A stretch of 64,000 nt of DNA, taken from QHXW01 sp035280425 (lineage in GTDB: Bacteria; Acidobacteriota; Terriglobia; Bryobacterales; Bryobacteraceae). A program made the translations under genes and the position numbers. Within the stretch, counting starts at the first letter, position 1; each line of letters begins with the position of its first letter. Below, piece by piece: positions 35,302 through 44,517 of this stretch. The notes under the pieces were generated by a model, which made no database searches, had not been told where the DNA came from, and was given only the letters and a program-made list of their open reading frames with translations. The DNA is taken from positions 248,001-312,000 of the forward strand of contig DATEFW010000024.1 of the NCBI GenBank assembly GCA_035280425.1. Direction: 5' to 3'.

Positions 35302-36324
35302 ATGACCTCCGGCGAGCGGGAACGCTACTCGCGCCAGATTCTGTTTTCTGAGATCGGCGAAGCGGGCCAGGAACGCCTGCTTCGTTCACACGCGGCGATA
35401 GTCGGAGCGGGCGCGCTGGGAAGCGTCGCCGCGATGGCTTTGGCGCAGGCCGGCGTCGGGCGGCTTTGGATTATCGACCGCGATTACGTAGACGCCAGCA
35501 ACCTGCAGCGCCAGTTTCTGTTCGAGGAGCAGGACGCAGCGGATTGCCTGCCTAAAGCAGTCGCTGCCGAGCGGCGATTACGGCGGCTGAATTCCGGAAT
35601 CGAAGTTCGCGGGGTTGTCGCCGATTTGAATCCATCCAATATTGAGGAATTGCTTGCGGGCGCGGAAGTCATTCTCGACGGCACGGATAACTTCGAGGCG
35701 CGATATCTGATTAACGATTTTGCCGTGAGCCGAGGCGTCGCCTGGATCTACGGAGCCGCGGTGGGGAGCTACGGGATCACGATGCCGGTGATTCCGCAAA
35801 CAACGGCGTGCCTGCGCTGTGTCTATCCCGAGCCTCCGCGAACGGCGCAGCCGACCTGTGACACAGCCGGGGTGCTGGGCGCGGTGACCGCCGCGGTTGC
35901 GGCCTTGCAAGTAGCGGACGCGCTTAAAATTCTGAGCGGCCACACCGAGCGTGTGGCGCGCCGCATCACCAACATGGATGTCTGGACAGGCACGCTCCGC
36001 CAGATCGAGCAGCCGGCGCGCGATCCCGAGTGTCCCGCCTGCGGCCGCCGTGAATTCGTACACCTGAACGGCGCGAACCGCGCTCCCATCAGCTTGTGCG
36101 GGCGAAATGCGGTGCAGATTCACACGGCGGCGCGGCCGATCGATCTCGCACAATTGAAATCGCGGCTCGCCGCGCTGGGCGAAGTGCGCGCCAACGAATT
36201 CGCGCTCCGATTCTTTCCGGCGCCGTTTGAGATGACCATTTTTCCGGACGGCCGCGCGATCGTAAAAGGCACGACCGACCCGGGCGTGGCGCGCAGCCTG
36301 TACGCGCGCTACGTGGGGAACTGA
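35302..36324 (+). CDS. HesA/MoeB/ThiF-family E1-like adenylyltransferase with C-terminal extension
   Basis: 340 residues. Motifs: nucleotide site VGAGALGS (34-41), DASNLQRQF 64-72, DGTDNFEARYLIND 126-139, zinc Cys pairs C170/C173 (CLRCVYPEP) and the CPAC near residue 240, and catalytic-type Cys186 (PTCDTAG). A ~90-residue C-terminal extension follows (HLNGANRAPISLCGRNAVQI onward) that is not rhodanese. It adenylates a ubiquitin-like carrier for thiamin, molybdopterin or another sulfur pathway; the partner is not adjacent. A second E1 in this window at 23.3 kb carries its carrier fused. It starts ATG 35302 after CGGAG, 44 bp from the divergent bamA-like start. Confidence 0.88.
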   Translation: MTSGERERYSRQILFSEIGEAGQERLLRSHAAIVGAGALGSVAAMALAQAGVGRLWIIDRDYVDASNLQRQFLFEEQDAADCLPKAVAAERRLRRLNSGIEVRGVVADLNPSNIEELLAGAEVILDGTDNFEARYLINDFAVSRGVAWIYGAAVGSYGITMPVIPQTTACLRCVYPEPPRTAQPTCDTAGVLGAVTAAVAALQVADALKILSGHTERVARRITNMDVWTGTLRQIEQPARDPECPACGRREFVHLNGANRAPISLCGRNAVQIHTAARPIDLAQLKSRLAALGEVRANEFALRFFPAPFEMTIFPDGRAIVKGTTDPGVARSLYARYVGN

Positions 36325-36342
36325 AGATTACGTAAGTAGGAC

Positions 36343-37044
36343 TCAGGTTCGCGGCGTGAACTGCGCCAGATCGTAAATGCCGGCGGATTTCTCGAGGCCG
36401 GCCACTTTCTCCACCATGCCTTCAAAGCCGTCTTTTCCAAACAGCTCGTGTTCGCGCTTTTCAAAATCTTCGCCGAGCGAATCCCATTCGTGGCGCGAAA
36501 TGATGTGATGAAGCGCAGGAAATAACACTGTGTCCTCGCGAGCCTCATGCGGGCGGTACATGTGGATGAAGGATGCGAGCGACGCTTTCAGCCGGTCGCG
36601 ATCCGAAGCGTTGCCCAATGCAGACGAGGCGAGCCGTTCAATCTCACGGGTGATTCGTCTGCCTGCCTCGTGCTGCTGCTTGAGCACGTGAACCAGATCG
36701 GTGAGCTTGCCTGCTTTTTCGAAACGCGGGAACAGGTAATTCTCTTCGAGCTTTTCGTGATAATCCTCGATGAACCGGTGGATAATGCCCGCGCCGCCGG
36801 CGATAACGCCGGGATCCGGCTTGTCATTCCCGCCCAGCTTTCCCAGGCTGTCTTCATAAAGCAGCAAGACGCGGTTCAGAAGACCGTGCTCGCGCATCAG
36901 GTCCTCGGTGGGTGAAACATCCTCCTCACCTTCGCCGGACTGCGATTTTGCCGGATCGGATTTTTTCTGGGCCAACGCCGCCCCGGCAGAAAACGTAGAA
37001 ACCAGAACTGCGCGGCGCGTTTTCACCAATGCATCAGAACTCAC
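36343..37044 (-). CDS. Exported hemerythrin-like (HHE domain) protein
   Basis: 233 residues from GTG 37044. A signal peptide, possibly Tat-like (KTRRAVLVSTFSAGAALA), is followed by a hydrophilic stretch and a four-helix HHE domain: LMREHGLLNRVLLLYED, IHRFIEDYHEKLEENYLFPR, VLKQQHEAGRRITREIE and MYRPHEAREDTVLFPAL, which supply the His/Glu ligands for a di-iron site. Such proteins bind O2 or sense and repair under oxidative or nitrosative stress. The gene stands alone, convergent with the E1-like gene. Confidence 0.88.
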   Translation of the reverse strand: MSSDALVKTRRAVLVSTFSAGAALAQKKSDPAKSQSGEGEEDVSPTEDLMREHGLLNRVLLLYEDSLGKLGGNDKPDPGVIAGGAGIIHRFIEDYHEKLEENYLFPRFEKAGKLTDLVHVLKQQHEAGRRITREIERLASSALGNASDRDRLKASLASFIHMYRPHEAREDTVLFPALHHIISRHEWDSLGEDFEKREHELFGKDGFEGMVEKVAGLEKSAGIYDLAQFTPRT

Positions 37045-37134
37045 AACGCCCTCCCGTCACCTCAAAAGAAAAGAGACGTTGTATTCTGCGGGCAAGTAAC
37101 GCTTCGGCCGGCGCACAGCCGGAATCGCGGCGAA

Positions 37135-38424
<1,290 letters not shown>

Positions 38425-38425
38425 C

Positions 38426-39394
38426 TCAATAACCGAGTTGCTTGTCGACTACGTTCGCGAGCGGCTCGCCGCGGCGGAAGCGCTCGAAATTTTCCAAAAA
38501 TACGCGCATGGTGCACGCCTTCCAGTCCGGAGTATGGTCGGCGGCATGCGGCGAGAGCAAAACATTCTCCAGCCGGTAAAACGGATGCCCGGCGGGCAGA
38601 GGCTCGGTCTCGAAAACATCGAGCGCCGCGCCGCGAAGGCGTTTCTGCTGGAGCGCCTCGACCAGCGCCGGCTCATCCACCACCGGACCGCGGCCGATGT
38701 TGATGAGGACCGCCGCAGGTTTCATGGCATCCACCTGCCTTTTTCCGATGAGGCCGCGCGATTCGGACGTTAGCGGCGTGGAAACGACAATATAATCCGA
38801 GCTCGTGAGCAGCTCTTGCATCTGATCGAGCGAGTATATCTTGTCCAGGTACGGATCGCCCGCGGAACGCTCCGGCCGCCGACGCAGCGCGAGCACTTTC
38901 ATGCCCAGCGCATGCGCGCGCCAGGCGACCGCACGGCCGAGATCGCCGTAACCAACGATCCCAACCGTCTGGCCGCGAACCTCGATCGTATCGAACTGGT
39001 CCCAAACACCCGCCATCTGGCTGCAAACCATCCGCCGGAAATTTTTCGCGAAGAAGAAAATCGCGCCGATAGCGAATTCGCCCAGCGCCTCGCTGAATGC
39101 GCTGCGGGCATTGGTGAGCGGCACGGGACTGGCGGCCAGCGCCGGAAACAGCGTGCCATCGAGCCCGGCCGAGAGCGAGTGCACCCACTTCACCCGCGGC
39201 GCCATGCGCCAGACCTGCTCGAAAACCGCGAGGTCCGCGGAAGAGTACAGAATGACATCGGCGCGGGCCGCAGTATTGGCAAAGGCTTCCGGCGTCTCTC
39301 CCACCGCAATGGACGTTCGCTCCGGCAATCGTTCGAGCATCGCCAGCATCGGCTCGGCCGGATGGGCCAAAACCAGAACTGTGATATCGTCCAT
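38426..39394 (-). CDS. D-2-hydroxyacid dehydrogenase family protein
   Basis: 322 residues. NAD-binding motif VGIVGYGDLGRAVAWRAHALG (about 145-165), the catalytic Arg/Glu/His segments VIVVSTPLTSESRGLIGK, INIGRGPVVDEPALVEAL and VLLSPHAADHTPDW are present. It reversibly oxidises D-2-hydroxyacids (such as glyoxylate, phosphoglycerate or lactate-type substrates). It starts only 17 bp from the divergent glpX gene, so their promoters must overlap each other's coding regions. It is co-directional with and one base from the fucosidase gene. Confidence 0.9.
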   Translation of the reverse strand: MDDITVLVLAHPAEPMLAMLERLPERTSIAVGETPEAFANTAARADVILYSSADLAVFEQVWRMAPRVKWVHSLSAGLDGTLFPALAASPVPLTNARSAFSEALGEFAIGAIFFFAKNFRRMVCSQMAGVWDQFDTIEVRGQTVGIVGYGDLGRAVAWRAHALGMKVLALRRRPERSAGDPYLDKIYSLDQMQELLTSSDYIVVSTPLTSESRGLIGKRQVDAMKPAAVLINIGRGPVVDEPALVEALQQKRLRGAALDVFETEPLPAGHPFYRLENVLLSPHAADHTPDWKACTMRVFLENFERFRRGEPLANVVDKQLGY

Positions 39395-39411
39395 GAGGAG
39401 AAAACTGTACC

Positions 39412-40389
39412 ATGTTCGACTTGTCGCTGGAAGTTTTGCGCGTAGTCGAGGATGCGGCCATTGCGTCGGCGCGCACCATGGGCATGGGCGATCCGCACAC
39501 GGCGGATCATGCGGCGGTCGAAAGCATGCGGCGCTGTCTGGACTCTATTGCGATTGATGGAACGATCGTTATCGGCGAAGGTGAACGCGACAAAGCGCCC
39601 ATGCTCTATATTGGCGAGAAAGTCGGATCGGGCAAAGAGCAGGCCGGCGCGCTGACGGTAGACATCGCGGTCGATCCGCTGGAAGGCACCAATCTGTGCG
39701 CGACCGGCGCGGGCGGCGCGATCACCGTGCTTGCGGCTTCCGAACGCGGCGGCCTGCTCCACGCGCCCGATTGCTACATGGAAAAGATCATCGTCGGCCC
39801 GGCGGCTAAAGGCGCCGTCGATCTGGATCAGTCCGTGAAGCACAACCTGAAAGCCATCGCGCGCCGATTGCAGCGCGGTGTGGACGATCTGGTGGTCGTA
39901 GTGCTCGACCGCCCCCGCCATCAGAAACTGATCGCCGATATCCGCGAAGCCGGGGCGCGCATCCGCCTGATTGCCGATGGCGATCTTTCAGCCGGGATCG
40001 CCGCGGCCGTTGCCGGAACCGGTGTGCACGCGGTGATGGGATCGGGCGGCGCTCCGGAAGGCGTGCTGACCGCCGCGGCGCTGCGATGCCTGAACGGGGA
40101 AATCCTCGGGCGGCTGGTGGTCAAAGACGACCGGCAGCGCGAGCGCATGCAGGCCATGGGCATTCAGGACGCCGAGAAAATCTATACCACCAGCGAGCTT
40201 GCGCCCGGCAGGCAGATCGTCTTCGCGGCCAGCGGCGTTACCGACGGGAACCTGCTGCAAGGCGTGCGCTTCTTCGGCGACGGCACCCGGACACAGTCGA
40301 TCATCATGACCTTGACACCCGCGCGCGTGCGCTTCATCGACACCGTGCATCTGGAAAACAAGCCGGATGTAAAGGTGCGTTTCCGGTAG
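39412..40389 (+). CDS. glpX: Class II fructose-1,6-bisphosphatase
   Basis: 325 residues. The GlpX signature is clear: the metal/phosphate-binding IVIGEGERDKAPMLYIGE, VDIAVDPLEGTNLCATGAGG, and the C-terminal RIRLIADGDLSAGIAAAVAG and MGSGGAPEGVLTAAALRC. It removes phosphate from fructose-1,6-bisphosphate in gluconeogenesis. The length and N-terminus match typical members. It is transcribed away from the D-hydroxyacid dehydrogenase with only 17 bp between start codons. The next gene downstream has no metabolic link. Confidence 0.95.
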   Translation: MFDLSLEVLRVVEDAAIASARTMGMGDPHTADHAAVESMRRCLDSIAIDGTIVIGEGERDKAPMLYIGEKVGSGKEQAGALTVDIAVDPLEGTNLCATGAGGAITVLAASERGGLLHAPDCYMEKIIVGPAAKGAVDLDQSVKHNLKAIARRLQRGVDDLVVVVLDRPRHQKLIADIREAGARIRLIADGDLSAGIAAAVAGTGVHAVMGSGGAPEGVLTAAALRCLNGEILGRLVVKDDRQRERMQAMGIQDAEKIYTTSELAPGRQIVFAASGVTDGNLLQGVRFFGDGTRTQSIIMTLTPARVRFIDTVHLENKPDVKVRFR

Positions 40390-40455
40390 AAATTCCGGCT
40401 GGTTGACGGAACTTTTCCTGCGCTTCTTTCGTACACTGTGGGAAAGGGTACGTCC

Positions 40456-40995
40456 ATGACAAAAAGCCATTCCGAACGGGGCGGCGTACTGGCCGGTGTG
40501 CTCGCCGCGTTTCTGATTCTCGCCGCTCTCGCCGTGATCGGGATATTCTTCGCGGGAATGTACGTTGCCGACAACATCCACGTGAAAAAGAGCCGTGGCG
40601 CGAATGGCGAAACGGTGCAGGTGGACACGCCCATCGGCTCCATGCGCGTCCAGGAGCATAAGAAGCTCGATCCGAAATTGATCGGCGTCCCGGTTTATCC
40701 GGGGGCTGTGCGCGAAGACTCCGACGGCGGCGCGGCCAGCTTCGATTTCAGCTACGATTCCGAGCACAAGGAATTTTCCGTGCTGGCGGCCAAGTACTCG
40801 ACCGACGACTCGGTAGACAAGGTCCGCGATTTCTACCATCGCGAGCTGCCGCACTGGATGTTTACGGAAAAACACGACGGCGGCTTCCAGATGGAATACA
40901 CCGAAGAAGGCTACAAACGTTTCGTGGTGATCAAACGGGAAAACGGCCATACTTGTATCGGACTTGCTTCGGTGGGTCAGCCTGCGTCAAACTGA
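40456..40995 (+). CDS. Membrane-anchored protein of unknown function
   Basis: 179 residues from ATG 40456, with GAAAGGG 7 bases upstream. One membrane helix at the N-terminus (GVLAGVLAAFLILAALAVIG) is followed by a periplasmic domain. The second half carries LIGVPVYPGAVREDSDGGAA and a segment reading KVRDFYHRELPHWMF, a pattern seen in small secreted proteins that describe a 'pressure' or 'drop' fold, of no known function. A soluble alpha/beta domain is likely. It lies 66 bp after glpX and 23 bp before the zinc-ribbon gene, possibly one transcript. Confidence 0.7.
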   Translation: MTKSHSERGGVLAGVLAAFLILAALAVIGIFFAGMYVADNIHVKKSRGANGETVQVDTPIGSMRVQEHKKLDPKLIGVPVYPGAVREDSDGGAASFDFSYDSEHKEFSVLAAKYSTDDSVDKVRDFYHRELPHWMFTEKHDGGFQMEYTEEGYKRFVVIKRENGHTCIGLASVGQPASN

Positions 40996-41018
40996 TCGAG
41001 TAGGCCCTCGATCCTTCC

Positions 41019-41627
41019 ATGCCCGAGTTTTGCAGTTGCGGCGCGCAGTTGCCGCCGGATGCGCGCTTTTGCCATAAATGCGGAAAACCCCAGCGGGATG
41101 AGCCGGTGTTTGAACCGCCGCCCCCTGCGATACCGGAAATTTCTGCGCCGCCGGTACCTGCGCCCGTTCCGCTTTCGTTCCGCAACCCCATCGCGATTCG
41201 TGTCGGCTTCCTGACGGCCGCGCTCCTCTGCCTGTTAATGGTGATTCCCGGTGTGAACTATGCGTCCATTTTGTGGCTGCTCGGCGGCGGGTATTTCTCG
41301 GTGTGGATCTATAAACGCCGCACCGGCCAGCGGCTCTCCGTGCGCGGCGGCGCGCGCATGGGCTGGATCACCGGCGTCATCAGTTTCGCGCTTCTGGCGC
41401 TGCTGTTCACCCTGAGCCTCGCCGCGATCCAGCGCGCGGGCGGATTCTCCGTAATTCAGGACCGCCTCAAGGACTTTGCCGTTCAGCAAAGCTCCATTGA
41501 AGAAGCGGCGAAGCTGCTGCAAAGCCCGGTCGAAATCCTGAAATCCCTGCTGGTGCTGTTCGTGGTGATGACCCTCACCTGCACCGCCGGCGGCGCGCTC
41601 GGCGCCAAGATGCTGAGCAAAGACTAG
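41019..41627 (+). CDS. Zinc-ribbon membrane protein
   Basis: 202 residues. The N-terminus FCSCGAQLPPDARFCHKCGK is a zinc ribbon with two CxC/CxxC pairs, followed by a proline-rich linker (EPPPPAIPEISAPPVPAPV). Four hydrophobic segments then follow (for example VGFLTAALLCLLMVIPGVNY, TGVISFALLALLFTLSLAAI, LLVLFVVMTLTCTAGGALG). No enzymatic motif is visible. Such proteins are common in Acidobacteria and poorly characterised. The stop lies 10 bp from the convergent transporter gene. Confidence 0.78.
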   Translation: MPEFCSCGAQLPPDARFCHKCGKPQRDEPVFEPPPPAIPEISAPPVPAPVPLSFRNPIAIRVGFLTAALLCLLMVIPGVNYASILWLLGGGYFSVWIYKRRTGQRLSVRGGARMGWITGVISFALLALLFTLSLAAIQRAGGFSVIQDRLKDFAVQQSSIEEAAKLLQSPVEILKSLLVLFVVMTLTCTAGGALGAKMLSKD

Positions 41628-41637
41628 CGCAGATTTT

Positions 41638-44388
41638 CTACTGCGCGCTCAGCGCCAGCTTGGCCGACCGCGCCACTTGTAAAACTTCCGTTCCCGCCCG
41701 ATCGCCGGCGGCAGCGATCTCCGGAGCCAGGCGGTAAAGCTTGCGCTCGGCAGCCGCAGCCATGGCGCAGGCTGCCAGCCATGGGTCGGGTGAACGAATC
41801 AGTTCGCGGATGGCGGACTCCGCATCCCGCACCTCGAGCCCGAACAGGTCCCGCCCCTGCTGCGCCAGCCGTTCGGAGCTGTCGAGCAGCGGCAGCAGCA
41901 CGCGCTTCAGCGGCCGGTCGAGGATCGTGTCCAGAAAATCGAGAGCCGCGAGAAATTGCTCGCGCCTCTTGCGCCGCACCGCCAAATACGCCGCGTGCAT
42001 GTCTTCCGGCGGATAGCGCAGACCCAGCAGGTGAAACAGACGCTCGATCGTCTGCGCCAAGCGCTCTTCCAGGCTCCGGCAAAGCAGCCCCGCCGCCGTG
42101 CGCGTGTTCTTGTGATCGCGAAACGGCTCGAGCGCCAGATAAAGATCAAAGTAATGCCGTGCTTCCTGGAGAATCTGTTCGGTGACGAACGTTTCGCCGT
42201 AATCGAGCCTCGGCGCCGTCTCGCGCAGATGGCTCAGGGCTTTGAGAACCGCCGCGCGGATCGAAACTTCCGGCTCGGCCAGCGCTTTGAGCAGCACGTC
42301 GACTGAACGCTGATCGCGCACCAGTTTCAGGACACGCGGAATCTGCCGCCGCACGCTCAGCGGAAGCGAGTGGTCGGCCATGCAGTCCCCCAGCATGCCG
42401 CAAATGCGCGCCCCGAACGCCGCGAGCGACTCAATGACCACGCCGCGCACCGCCGGATCGGAGAGGCGCCGGATCATGGCGTCGAGCGAACCGCGGCTGC
42501 CGATCGCGCCCGCCGCCCGGCAGGCCGCTGCGACCACCCGCGTATCGCGATCTTCGAGCAGCCGTCCAAGCTCGGCTGCATAATCTTCCGGGCACAGCGC
42601 GATTGCCGACGCGGCGGTGCACCTGCGCTCCGGATCCCGATGCGCGCTGGCCTCTGCGATCCAGTCTTTGGTCAGCACCGCGCGCGCCAGCGCCGGCTTT
42701 TCGCGCAACGCCTCGATCGCCCCCTCGACCACCGTGGCCTTGTCGTGATTCAGAAATGCAGCGGCGCGCTCGGCTGCCTCCGGCGAAACACCCAGCACGT
42801 AAGTGACTGCCGCTTTCACCACGGACGCCGCCCGCGGATCCGTTGCCTCCGAATGAATATCCGCCAGTGCTTGTGACAGCAGATCCAGCTCACCCGCCGC
42901 GCGCGCCGTATCGTAAGCTTTGGCGCGCACCTCATGCAGCGGGCTGCGTGTGAGGCGGCGTAGTAGCGGCGTCAGATCGTATCCCGGAGCTTCCGCCAGC
43001 ATGGAAAGCGCATAACACGCCTGCCGCGGGTTAGAACTCTCAACCGTTTGCTCGAGCAGCCGCAGCGTGATCGGATCTCCGACCGTTACGCGTGCATCTT
43101 CGAGCTCCAGCCGCCGCCGCTCGATCCGGCTGCGCACGATTCCCAGGTATTCCCGCTGCGCGACGCGCGCCAGCAGAATCCAAGCCAGTGTCAGCGCGAT
43201 CGTCAGCCCCGCGATGAACCGCAGGTCGCGCAGCCCTGCCGCCAGCAGCGAGGCCAGCAGCACACCGGCGATACCGCGGCCAAAGCGGTCCACGAAGATA
43301 TCCACAAAAGCCTTGGTGCGGTTCTTCAAATCCGCCGGCAACGGCAGAAACAGCAGCTCCATCCCGGTGCGGTTGAACGTATAGCGATTCACCGCCTCGG
43401 CAAAACGCGCGACGACCGCCGCCACGAGCCCGGGCGCGAAGACGGCGCCCACAGAAGCGGCCGTGATCGAAACCGGCATGATCTGCAATGTGCCGCCCAC
43501 GCCGATGCGCCTCACCACCCATGCCGTCAGGAACAGTTGCAGCAACAGCGAAATGACGTTCAGGTAAACGTAAAAGCCGCCGAAAAACGCGGTCAGATGA
43601 TCGCCCGCGTACGTGCGCTTGGCCATCGCCTGAAACTGGAAGTCCACCAGCTCATCCACGATGAACGTCAGCAGCAGAATCGCAATGATCACCTGCAAGT
43701 GCCGGTAGCGTCCCACGGCGGCGAAAATATCGCGCGGCGAAAACTCCAGTTTTTCCGTATCGGCGGCGCGCGCGCCCGCCAGATTCACGCCTTTCTGCCG
43801 GACCGCGCCCAAAAAAGCCCCGTACGCCCCGATCACCATCACCGCACAGGCGAGAATCAGATTCCGCGTGCCCACGATCTTCACCGTGAACGTCGTGACC
43901 GCGCTGCCCACACCCGCGCCCACCACCGCTCCCAGCCCCAGCAGTCCATAAAGCCGCTTGGCCTGGCGCGAATCGAAAACGTTGGCCGCCACCAGCCACC
44001 CCTGCGAAAACAGCACGATGCTGAACAGGCTCACCCACACGTTGAACACGTAGAGCATCCATCCAAGATTCAGACCGATCAGCCACCACAACGCCAGCAG
44101 GCAAACCACCGCGATCAACATCGTCCAGGTGACCGCCACCGAAAGCGACGATTTAAGCGCCACGCGCGTATAAAAGTACGCCAGCACCCCGCCGCCCGCG
44201 GCGATCAGGATGTAGAGATACGGCAGCTTGTCGATATTGAACTTGTTCAGAAACATCGCCGCCGAAACCGGCTTGAGGATGTAGTACGCCACCATCACGC
44301 ACAGCAGATAGAGCGACATGAACCACGTGCGCGACGCTTCCCCTTCGCGAATATCGAACAGCTTGCGCCAAACGCCGGCTTGAGCCAT
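41638..44388 (-). CDS. Nucleotide (ADP/ATP) translocase-like protein with HEAT-repeat tail
   Basis: 916 residues. Residues 1-~415 contain about twelve hydrophobic segments in an NTT/AAA (ADP/ATP antiporter)-like arrangement (WFMSLYLLCVMVAYYILKPV, FNVWVSLFSIVLFSQGWLVA, RLYGLLGLGAVVGAGVGSAV). The rest, roughly 430-916, is helical and repeated: SNPRQACYALSMLAEAPGYD, AKAYDTARAAGELDLLSQAL, EAIEALREKPALARAVL, CRAAGAIGSRGSLDAMIRRL and VLKALSHLRETAPRL, consistent with HEAT repeats. Classical NTT carriers are energy parasites' proteins; here a free-living bacterium carries a fused version, so the substrate may be different. Whether it transports nucleotides cannot be told. Confidence 0.8.
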   Translation of the reverse strand: MAQAGVWRKLFDIREGEASRTWFMSLYLLCVMVAYYILKPVSAAMFLNKFNIDKLPYLYILIAAGGGVLAYFYTRVALKSSLSVAVTWTMLIAVVCLLALWWLIGLNLGWMLYVFNVWVSLFSIVLFSQGWLVAANVFDSRQAKRLYGLLGLGAVVGAGVGSAVTTFTVKIVGTRNLILACAVMVIGAYGAFLGAVRQKGVNLAGARAADTEKLEFSPRDIFAAVGRYRHLQVIIAILLLTFIVDELVDFQFQAMAKRTYAGDHLTAFFGGFYVYLNVISLLLQLFLTAWVVRRIGVGGTLQIMPVSITAASVGAVFAPGLVAAVVARFAEAVNRYTFNRTGMELLFLPLPADLKNRTKAFVDIFVDRFGRGIAGVLLASLLAAGLRDLRFIAGLTIALTLAWILLARVAQREYLGIVRSRIERRRLELEDARVTVGDPITLRLLEQTVESSNPRQACYALSMLAEAPGYDLTPLLRRLTRSPLHEVRAKAYDTARAAGELDLLSQALADIHSEATDPRAASVVKAAVTYVLGVSPEAAERAAAFLNHDKATVVEGAIEALREKPALARAVLTKDWIAEASAHRDPERRCTAASAIALCPEDYAAELGRLLEDRDTRVVAAACRAAGAIGSRGSLDAMIRRLSDPAVRGVVIESLAAFGARICGMLGDCMADHSLPLSVRRQIPRVLKLVRDQRSVDVLLKALAEPEVSIRAAVLKALSHLRETAPRLDYGETFVTEQILQEARHYFDLYLALEPFRDHKNTRTAAGLLCRSLEERLAQTIERLFHLLGLRYPPEDMHAAYLAVRRKRREQFLAALDFLDTILDRPLKRVLLPLLDSSERLAQQGRDLFGLEVRDAESAIRELIRSPDPWLAACAMAAAAERKLYRLAPEIAAAGDRAGTEVLQVARSAKLALSAQ

Positions 44389-44517
44389 GGAGATCGACCT
44401 ATCTTAATACCAACGCGGGGATGTCTTGAAACAGCGGCAAACGGCCTGTCGCAGCGCAACCGAGCCGCTCGACGCCATACAGGGCCACTATAATGGACCG
44501 TTCGAAGGGCTTCATGT

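Noticed and set aside
40403..40437. TTGACG/TACACT promoter between glpX and the next gene
   Set aside because: Spacing is 23 bp; not convincing.
43048..44493. 481-codon frame antisense to the translocase-like gene
   Set aside because: The translation is rich in Arg, His and Gln with no fold pattern, as expected for an antisense shadow.
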